Part shown: positions 7,801 through 12,522 of the stretch, one piece after another
Position numbering within the stretch: position 1 is the stretch's first letter
Layout of the letters: every line of letters starts with the position of its first letter
DNA from: an uncultured Ruminococcus sp.
GTDB lineage: Bacteria > Bacillota > Clostridia > Oscillospirales > Acutalibacteraceae
DNA length: 12,522 bases
Direction of reading: 5' to 3'
Assembly: GCA_902802975.1 (NCBI GenBank)
Contig: CADCOF010000083.1
Coordinates: 1 to 12,522 of the forward strand
Notes under the pieces: model-generated
What the model was told of the DNA's origin: nothing
Database searches by the model: none
The model's input: the letters and a program-made list of their open reading frames with translations, nothing else
Translations under genes and position numbers: made by a program

Positions 7801-10486
7801 GATAATGGAGGAACTTTCGAGTATTATTAAATCATGTGACTCCGATATTTCCGAAAACGGTTTTAGTTGGGGCGTTGAAAGTTTGCGATTGGCTGCATCT
7901 GATTTGATATCTAAGATGGAAGGTACATATAACGGCAAGACTCGAAAATATTTCTTCATCGATTTTCTGCGTGGAGAGGATATTCTGCTTAATGACAACT
8001 ACTTCCCCGAAACAGAGTCTACATTCTGTGGAATGAGTGATTATAATATTTTGTGGCGAATTGAACATCATGCCGCATTTGAACACCCTACCCTATCCGA
8101 AAGATTATCTGAAATTCTCAGCAATGAAGAGACAAAACATAATTTCCGAAGTGCGACACTTATCAAAACATACGGTGAAATGATGAACATTGAAGAAATC
8201 GTTAAACATAAGAATTTGCCTCAGTTTACAGAATGCTTAAATCAGGCAAAACAACGTTTCGAAACAATGTATCAAGATTTTTCGGATGAATTAAAACTGT
8301 ATGAAAGCTACGGAACACTTTCCAACTACAATGGTGAAAAAGATAAGATTATGGCTGTATCATACGCATGGTATAGAATAACTCGTGTTACGTGTGACTA
8401 TGGTTTTTACGTTCGTCTGCTTGAGTCTATTCGCAAATCAATTTCACTTAATGCTGCTGCAAAAGGGGAATCACTGCTTCGACAGCTTGAAAAGCTTGCG
8501 GATAATCCCGAGTATGATTTTGGAATATTCAATAAAGAAATGATCGCAGCACTTATTAACGATCAAAATTACACATCTGCTGAATACATTATGAGCCGTA
8601 TACCTATCGGCGATGTTAACGCAATTACAGATTATTCGTCCGAACCGTTCGGTTACTTCAGTGAATTTGTGAGCGAACATGCAACAAATTACCGAGCTGT
8701 ACGCGGAGCCGGAAAGAATATAGAAGACACGATATTCGAATATTCCGGCAAAAAAGATCTTGAAAAAGCACTGATCTACTTGACGAACAATGCCCGTAAA
8801 GAAACCAAAGGCGGTGCTAACCTGATAAAGAGCTGGATTCCACGAGGAGGTCGTGCAAACAACGCTGATATAGTCGAAAAACTGATGACAAGATTAGGAT
8901 TTAAACCCATATCTGTTCGTGTTGACACAAGCATAGACACTGAGGCATATCAAGTCATCTGCAAAAAGCAGATAGGTAAAGTTAACTATGTACATTTGAT
9001 ACCGGCGTTCGGTTCAAAGAGTGAACAAGAAGGTTTCAGAGTACTATGCCTGTATGGAAAATACGATTGCGATAGTCTCATGGATAAATTCCGCGAAGTC
9101 AACACGACCGCAAAAAACACAATAGTATTGCTCGATTTTGCATTAAATATTGAGGAACGCAGAAGACTTGCACGAAAGATAAAAGAAGAAAAATCATTTG
9201 CAAAGACGTTCATTTTGATTGATCGTGTAATTCTATTTTATCTTGCAAAACACTATGCGGAAAATACTGTAATAAGACGATTAATGGCTGTCACACTTCC
9301 TTTTGCATATTATCAGCCATTTGTGGAGGCGTCTAAGAATGATATGCCACCTGAATTGTTCACAGGACGTCAGGCAGAATTGACTTCCATTGAGTCTCCC
9401 GAAGGCGCAAACCTTGTATATGGAGGCCGACAACTTGGAAAAAGTGCGCTGCTCAAAATGGCAAAGCACAATATTGACAAAAACGGAAACGGAGACAGAG
9501 CCGTTTTGATAGACATAAGATCACTCACATCTGCAGAAGCAGCACCTATTGTATGCAACCAACTGATTATTGAAGGAATATTGGATGAATCCTGTTTTGC
9601 CGACACTTGGAACGCTATTGCCGGACATCTTCAAAGACGATTGATGGATGAAAGACCCGAAACGAGGATAAATTATCTTCTCCTTATGCTTGATGAAGCA
9701 GATGATTTTATTCGCACAAGCGGTGAAACGGATGACCAGCCTATAACAGCATTGAAAAGACTTCCTTCAAACCGTTTTAAGCTTGTTATGGCAGGCTTGC
9801 ATAATTTGAGTCGATATAACAGAGAAATGCTCCATATGAATTCCAATTTGATTCATCTTACTCCGATAGTCATTAAGCAATTCCGCCGGGAGGAAGCCAC
9901 AAAGCTGCTGACTTGTATACTTGCGTATCTTGGTTTTCGTTTTAATCAGATAATTATCGACAATATTCTGGCGTCTACATACAACTATCCCGGTCTCATT
10001 CAATTCTACTGCCAAAAACTTCTTGAAGCGATGAAAAACGAGGATTATGCAGGATACAGCGAGTCCAGAACACCTTACTATGAAGTTACGGAGAATCATT
10101 ACAAAAAAGTTCTTTCCGATACAGCTTTTACCGAAATGGTAAATACGAAGCTTGAAGCGTCCTTGTTCACTGAAGAAGAAGGTCACAGCAACTATCATAT
10201 TATGGCGTTGATCATAGCATATCTCTATTGCATTTTACCAAATGAAAAGGGATATACTCAAGCCAATATTCTTAAAGTTGCGGAAGAATACCAAATTACG
10301 CGGGTAACGTCACTAAGACCGGAGCAATTCGATGAAATTCTGAATGAAATGTGGGATTTGAATATACTTACCGTAATGGACGGATATTATCGTTTTGCAA
10401 CTGAAGGTTTCAGAAAGCTGCTTGGCAATCAGGATAGAATTGAAAAGAGCATAGAGGAATACTTTGAGGAGAGTGACACTATATGA
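4832..10486 (+). CDS. Giant multidomain AAA+/STAND-type ATPase with Sm-like, cold-shock-like and TPR regions
   Basis: Not a family I can name. It has 1884 residues; the ATG follows GGAGG by six bases. Order seen: a small beta domain (14-64) resembling an Sm/SH3-like barrel, ending in YDQVGMIDIYGEV; an EPAV-type linker (70-81); helices; a cold-shock/OB-like segment (about 326-397, GKIVKYNFFEGTGNI); TPR-like repeats (about 420-605); a long helical middle; an alpha/beta segment (about 1346-1500); an ATPase module with FTGRQAEL (1510-1517), Walker A GGRQLGKS (1531-1538), Walker B LLLMLDEADD (1616-1625) and a sensor-like KLVMAG (1650-1655); and a winged-helix-like tail. This plan of helical repeats plus one P-loop is typical of STAND or ORC/AAA_16-like regulators, several of which are anti-phage sensors. 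It has no signal peptide or membrane segment, so it is cytosolic. Its TGA overlaps the next ATG. ATPase fold: sure; N-terminal barrels: moderate; defence role: inference. Confidence 0.85.
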   Translation: MSLITDNLSRIKPGSHVRFTHISGQIIDGIVIENDGRESLSVQITLNSIIRYDQVGMIDIYGEVQPVKPEPAVEPAIEPAVVQITKIACDKDAISRAFKAIEPNEKKLLNSALSKFQSGIKDHDNAKCKEAINIITGTIKAKSWEQNKNVNCFLALLYLACGDFEKSAETFFWGSNMKLAYTAAYQGACDKADTSLYQLAAAFAIVYLSDCTIDESSEAMEILKSSSLSSKDISGFEYMLTDLRFEGKRDIVTETLRNITGDKKGKNPNVLLNENKMTFSKNVIGDLAKKYVELKPILIKEEMSEPVENEESKPIVKSEPDLTIEYSGKIVKYNFFEGTGNIDAEDGDTYAFDIKDITDVSLKTQVKKITSRKIEPPIDVKFMLSKRIGKYVAISIKRGLSTKTVYVSEPPKAAKPVNNSISTANTLFTQGEYLEALNIYKRNMEGINRDEAFSQIIMCYLALSKENDELGYLEELKAFVEKYVDDVVRTPKILEALFSYYMKSRNYLETIRVIDELMEHCDKSEHGRMLHYINSKARCYRSLKDYNSAISELLDWLDIVKKNKLTDRRQVRDTQIYIELAELYYEIGDYENAKKYANLSDAVERKSTLLDKLSEIFSVERKKSEIVDIDVDSTLPEPEESLQSAYESYNDDSDFSALGIDDIKVLKTATGFKQDQLYCLLTYLNSASELASKTQQMRMSDDGEIIYVAQAVKAINAAYAYAFNSPYLESDYNSTEIMTVFDEAKKYIHDAASYLIAATALYALFNTPASPDYNTDDFPIVVEMYSTENSNIQRYNSLIPLLNNLAAFRTQTGYGMDSYSDYKTGSAVLERIITEAKACCEAVDLRNDVFESQGQVRRMREFMFSSKDSELRTCLDIVASNDVSKYQYVKNTVLETFIRTGKSISANNIDIKKIDKYIDKYWDMARDAILGEGRHIERPYDKIKSSKRTNVVASVRRILACVCDWLAAAEHENNKGNAFAQSQYNRMAPQIMEELSSIIKSCDSDISENGFSWGVESLRLAASDLISKMEGTYNGKTRKYFFIDFLRGEDILLNDNYFPETESTFCGMSDYNILWRIEHHAAFEHPTLSERLSEILSNEETKHNFRSATLIKTYGEMMNIEEIVKHKNLPQFTECLNQAKQRFETMYQDFSDELKLYESYGTLSNYNGEKDKIMAVSYAWYRITRVTCDYGFYVRLLESIRKSISLNAAAKGESLLRQLEKLADNPEYDFGIFNKEMIAALINDQNYTSAEYIMSRIPIGDVNAITDYSSEPFGYFSEFVSEHATNYRAVRGAGKNIEDTIFEYSGKKDLEKALIYLTNNARKETKGGANLIKSWIPRGGRANNADIVEKLMTRLGFKPISVRVDTSIDTEAYQVICKKQIGKVNYVHLIPAFGSKSEQEGFRVLCLYGKYDCDSLMDKFREVNTTAKNTIVLLDFALNIEERRRLARKIKEEKSFAKTFILIDRVILFYLAKHYAENTVIRRLMAVTLPFAYYQPFVEASKNDMPPELFTGRQAELTSIESPEGANLVYGGRQLGKSALLKMAKHNIDKNGNGDRAVLIDIRSLTSAEAAPIVCNQLIIEGILDESCFADTWNAIAGHLQRRLMDERPETRINYLLLMLDEADDFIRTSGETDDQPITALKRLPSNRFKLVMAGLHNLSRYNREMLHMNSNLIHLTPIVIKQFRREEATKLLTCILAYLGFRFNQIIIDNILASTYNYPGLIQFYCQKLLEAMKNEDYAGYSESRTPYYEVTENHYKKVLSDTAFTEMVNTKLEASLFTEEEGHSNYHIMALIIAYLYCILPNEKGYTQANILKVAEEYQITRVTSLRPEQFDEILNEMWDLNILTVMDGYYRFATEGFRKLLGNQDRIEKSIEEYFEESDTI
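5039..5074 (+). repeat. Three 12-bp tandem repeats inside the ATPase gene
   Basis: Three consecutive in-frame copies of GAACCTGCTGTT and one-base variants encode EPAV-EPAI-EPAV (residues 70-81). The result is a flexible Pro/Glu linker between the N-terminal barrel and the helical region. Confidence 0.8.
10466..10473 (+). promoter_or_regulatory. RBS of the HEPN-motif gene within the ATPase gene
   Basis: GAGGAGAG lies 9 bases before the ATG at 10483, inside the last codons of the ATPase gene. With the ATGA overlap it indicates coupled translation. An in-frame ATG at 10495 is an alternative start but would be further from this site. Confidence 0.6.
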
Positions 10487-11544
10487 TCGAAATAATGTGG
10501 TGGAATCGCCTTGTCAATTCTGTTCGATTTATTGAAGATATTTGTGACAGCCTTTTTGACAACAAATCAGTTCAGCTTGTGTTTGAAGGCGATATTCCGT
10601 GGAAAGAAACAATGCTTGACACTCTGGAACAGCATCTTTCCGAAAAAACCGACAGCCGTAAATTTGAGGTAATCGATGCATCTAAAATCATCAAACCGCC
10701 CGGCGAGTATTTAATGGATAAGTACTGCAGTTCTGATGAAAGAAAAAAATATTGGCCGACAACACACGGCTCACGAGAATATTTTCTTGCGCAAAATGAT
10801 GTTACTGTTTTGAACAACAGATATGTTTGCATTACCGGAATATCTTCCGGCAATATAGAAAAATGGGTATCATCTGTTGGCGAGTATATATCCAATTGCA
10901 GCCAAGATAAAGATCATGGAATATTCATCCTAATTATCGAGCAATCAACAACACTATCTTCAAAATACCTGAATTTGTTTAAATACAGAAATTATGTTTC
11001 CGACTACGATTGCATGATGTTGTGTTTAACAGTTATTTCGTCACTTCCGTGCAGCCGTTCACAGAAAATGTATATCTGTGAAGTAGCCAGCAATATTGCA
11101 GACAACCGAGTAGAATATGCCGGTTTGCTTGCACAAGCGGGACTTGAATTGATCGAAGACCCTTTTGATACGGCACAAACTGTCTATATAGAAAACGGCA
11201 TAGAATGCAGCGATTTAAAAGAGAATATAAAGCGAGCTGTATGGGAAGCTCAGATAAAGCTGGTTTTTCCAAAGTTGGAGAATTTTCGTGCGGGCATTAT
11301 CAGAAAGTACGATCATAAACTTATTCGCTATCTGCCTATAAAAAGTTCTAACAATGATATCATCAAAAAGCCTTCAGATTTAGAGATAGGTCAGTTGTAT
11401 TACATAGTAAATAATAATCGAGCTGATAAAATAATTGATTCAAGTGAATATGAAATGTTGAAAAAAATGAAAAATGCAAGGAACACACTGGCTCATTGGG
11501 AACCGCTGTCATATGAACAACTTATTGCGTTGGAACTAATGTGA
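10483..11544 (+). CDS. Partner protein with degenerate P-loop-like half and C-terminal HEPN-type Rx4H motif
   Basis: I do not recognise a named family. The protein has 353 residues and overlaps the ATPase gene by four bases (ATGA), so the two are almost certainly expressed together. The N-terminal half alternates strands and helices as P-loop folds do (SVQLVFEG at 29-36, a loop with PW, helix KETMLDTLEQHL; later RYVCITGI at 113-120 and GIFILIIEQS at 146-155). The phosphate-binding loop reads EGDIPWKE instead of GxxxxGKS, so ATP binding is doubtful. The C-terminal about 55 residues are helical: DLEIGQLYYIV, SEYEMLKKMKNA, then RNTLAHWEPL with R333 and H338. R-N-x3-H is the catalytic signature of HEPN RNases such as Cas13 and Abi-type toxins. 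The likely role is effector or adaptor of the large ATPase (inference). No signal peptide or membrane helix is seen. A terminator follows the TGA closely. Confidence 0.8.
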   Translation: MIEIMWWNRLVNSVRFIEDICDSLFDNKSVQLVFEGDIPWKETMLDTLEQHLSEKTDSRKFEVIDASKIIKPPGEYLMDKYCSSDERKKYWPTTHGSREYFLAQNDVTVLNNRYVCITGISSGNIEKWVSSVGEYISNCSQDKDHGIFILIIEQSTTLSSKYLNLFKYRNYVSDYDCMMLCLTVISSLPCSRSQKMYICEVASNIADNRVEYAGLLAQAGLELIEDPFDTAQTVYIENGIECSDLKENIKRAVWEAQIKLVFPKLENFRAGIIRKYDHKLIRYLPIKSSNNDIIKKPSDLEIGQLYYIVNNNRADKIIDSSEYEMLKKMKNARNTLAHWEPLSYEQLIALELM

Positions 11545-11556
11545 CCGCAAATAAAA

Positions 11557-11581
11557 GGGGCAAGCTTAACAAGCCTGTCCC
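11557..11581. terminator. Bidirectional terminator between convergent genes
   Basis: GGGGCAAGCTT pairs with AAGCCTGTCCC around a 3-nt loop, with one G-T pair and one A-C mismatch. T-rich runs lie on both sides (TTATTTTATGATTTTT on the plus strand, TTTTATTT on the minus strand). It lies 12 bases after the stop of the HEPN-motif gene and directly abuts the stop of the AlkD-like gene, so it can end both transcripts. Confidence 0.8.
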
Positions 11582-12211
11582 TTATTTTATGATTTTTCTC
11601 AAATCTTTAAATTGTGTTTTTTTCTCTATTGATATTCTGAATGAATCAGATATTTTTTGAATAGCTTTTCCGGTTATCGAAAAACTCAGCTTTGAATCAG
11701 GAAGCCATGTCAAGATTTCATCGGGGAAAAACACAGCCAATTCACATATCAACCATGCCTGTGCCATCTGAACATAGTAATGATCATCATCATGAAATAA
11801 TCCTAAAATCATAGGAAGATTATCATGATTGCGGCACATCCTAGATATAAACATCACATATCCCCAACGGCGGACAAACGGGTCATCATTATTTACATAT
11901 TTTACCGCTAAAGAATACGCCTTATTGAAATCTGCCCCGGAGACCAAGCTAATCAGTTCATCGGTATGCCACCAATCGCTAAATAACAGATTTTTATCGA
12001 TAAAGTCAAGTCTGTTATTTTGTGAACGGATTTGTTTCAGCATAGTATGGAAATAAATGCGATGAAATTGCTGTTCTGTCAAAACATAATCGCGAAGTTC
12101 GCTAACATCCAGATGCTGTTTAACATACTCAATGATTAATCCGTCTATATCTTTTGTTTTGTAATTCTCCGGAAGAAGATTCAGGTCATTTTGAATTTTT
12201 TCTTTTATCAT
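11582..12211 (-). CDS. AlkD-like DNA alkylation repair protein
   Basis: HEAT-repeat DNA glycosylase family that removes alkylated bases such as 3- and 7-methylated purines, acting in the cytosol on chromosomal DNA. The 209 residues are almost all helical, slightly shorter than the typical 220-240. Family hallmarks are DWWHTDEL with W80 and D84 spaced as in the catalytic W/D pair of Bacillus AlkD, PFVRRWGYVMF with R114/R115, YYVQMAQAWLICEL with W153, and KAIQKISDSFRIS near the end. All expected DNA-contact and catalytic positions therefore appear present; exact residue equivalence is my alignment by eye. The N-terminus lacks the clear 'lGvr' segment of longer members. The ATG follows AAAGGT by ten bases, and an upstream in-frame stop rules out a longer start. 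It has its own strong promoter and converges on the ATPase/HEPN-motif pair, so it need not belong to that system. Confidence 0.85.
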   Translation of the reverse strand: MIKEKIQNDLNLLPENYKTKDIDGLIIEYVKQHLDVSELRDYVLTEQQFHRIYFHTMLKQIRSQNNRLDFIDKNLLFSDWWHTDELISLVSGADFNKAYSLAVKYVNNDDPFVRRWGYVMFISRMCRNHDNLPMILGLFHDDDHYYVQMAQAWLICELAVFFPDEILTWLPDSKLSFSITGKAIQKISDSFRISIEKKTQFKDLRKIIK

Positions 12212-12309
12212 GAATATTTTTACCTTTATATATTATATTGTCAATGAAGCAATTTATAACTCCACCTAAGAATTAGAATACTCCTTGACTATTGAGTTAA
12301 ATCTTCATA

Positions 12310-12338
12310 ATTATATCACAATATATTAAATATGTCAA
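12310..12338 (-). promoter_or_regulatory. Perfect-consensus sigma-A promoter for the AlkD-like gene
   Basis: On the minus strand, TTGACA (12333-12338), exactly 17 bases, and TATAAT (12310-12315) with TG one base upstream of the -10. The start should lie near 12303, leaving a leader of about 90 nt before the ATG at 12211. The leader has no obvious ORF; the RBS AAAGGT is at 12222-12227. Confidence 0.8.
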
Positions 12339-12475
12339 TAAGATAAAAAATGATAATCCTTATTTTTATAGGTCTTTGACATTAAATCAAAATTTGTGTC
12401 AAATTTTTTATTTTAAAACTATAAATGAGCAAAAAATAAAAATGCACAAAACTGAAGTTTGATAGAGCATAGCAT
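12339..12475. other. AT-rich non-coding stretch upstream of the AlkD-like gene
   Basis: Very AT-rich, with no credible coding region. It holds a 7-bp inverted repeat TTTGACA/TGTCAAA (12375-12381 and 12397-12403, 15-nt loop) followed on the plus strand by a T-run. This could be an operator upstream of the AlkD-like promoter or a weak terminator for plus-strand transcription; neither is supported by context. Confidence 0.4.
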
Positions 12476-12512
12476 AAAGTTTTCGCCAAGCCTTTTTCAA
12501 AAGGCTTGCGGG
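12476..12512. repeat. Palindromic intergenic repeat, copy C
   Basis: AAAGTTTTCGC followed by an inverted repeat CAAGCC-T-run / A-run-GGCTTG (12487-12508), in the same orientation as copy A at 6-44 and differing from it mainly in the lengths of the T and A runs. It is followed by GCGGGATCCAAGGGG at the window edge. Confidence 0.7.
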
Positions 12513-12522
12513 ATCCAAGGGG

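Noticed and set aside
4832..10486. A BREX, Avs or other named defence protein
   Set aside because: The P-loop module resembles such families in general, but I could not see diagnostic domains or the accompanying genes of any named system.
12346..12366. Fur/PerR-like box (TGATAAT followed by a TTAT-containing half)
   Set aside because: The second half matches the 7-1-7 palindrome at only about four of seven positions, as expected by chance in such AT-rich DNA.
1..12522. CRISPR array, tRNA, rRNA, insertion sequence
   Set aside because: No regularly spaced repeats, cloverleaf, rRNA signature or transposase was seen.

Overview
The window looks like chromosomal DNA from a gut-type Clostridia, most likely an Oscillospiraceae/Ruminococcus or [Eubacterium] siraeum-like organism. 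The grounds are a transketolase split into two adjacent genes, strong GGAGG-type ribosome binding sites, consensus sigma-A promoters, a periplasmic-sensor GGDEF protein of clostridial style and moderate to low GC. The genus is inference.

Region by region. Positions 1-324 hold a palindromic repeat, an unexplained fairly GC-rich non-coding stretch and a clear minus-strand terminator. Positions 325-2117 (minus) carry the C- and N-terminal transketolase subunits, coupled by a TAATG stop/start overlap and driven by a good promoter at 2187-2215. Positions 2118-2512 are a divergent intergenic region with a second palindromic repeat and a near-consensus promoter facing right. Positions 2513-4703 (plus) are a decayed gene for a membrane diguanylate cyclase with two solute-binding-type sensor domains. 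Two in-frame TAA codons and one +1 shift in a five-G run break it, although its promoter, RBS and GGDEF motif remain intact.

Positions 4832-11544 (plus) hold the most interesting part, a two-gene unit with an ATGA overlap. The first gene encodes an 1884-residue protein. It has an Sm-like N-terminus, a cold-shock/OB-like segment, TPR and other helical repeats, an unassigned alpha/beta segment, and a C-terminal AAA+/STAND-type ATPase (GGRQLGKS, LLLMLDEADD) with a winged-helix-like tail. The second encodes a 353-residue protein with a P-loop-like but Walker-A-less N-terminal half and a C-terminal RNTLAH motif (Rx4H) typical of HEPN RNases. My working hypothesis, which is inference only, is a nucleic-acid-sensing or stress-sensing ATPase that controls a HEPN ribonuclease, as in anti-phage or abortive-infection modules. 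I do not recognise the pair as a named system.

Positions 11582-12211 (minus) encode a HEAT-repeat AlkD-type DNA alkylation repair protein. It converges on the two-gene unit through a shared bidirectional terminator and is driven by a perfect TTGACA-N17-TATAAT promoter. The right edge is AT-rich and ends in a third copy of the palindromic repeat. Lines sampled by eye give about 47% GC in the transketolase genes and about 28-37% in the two-gene unit, which fits acquisition of the right-hand part by transfer.
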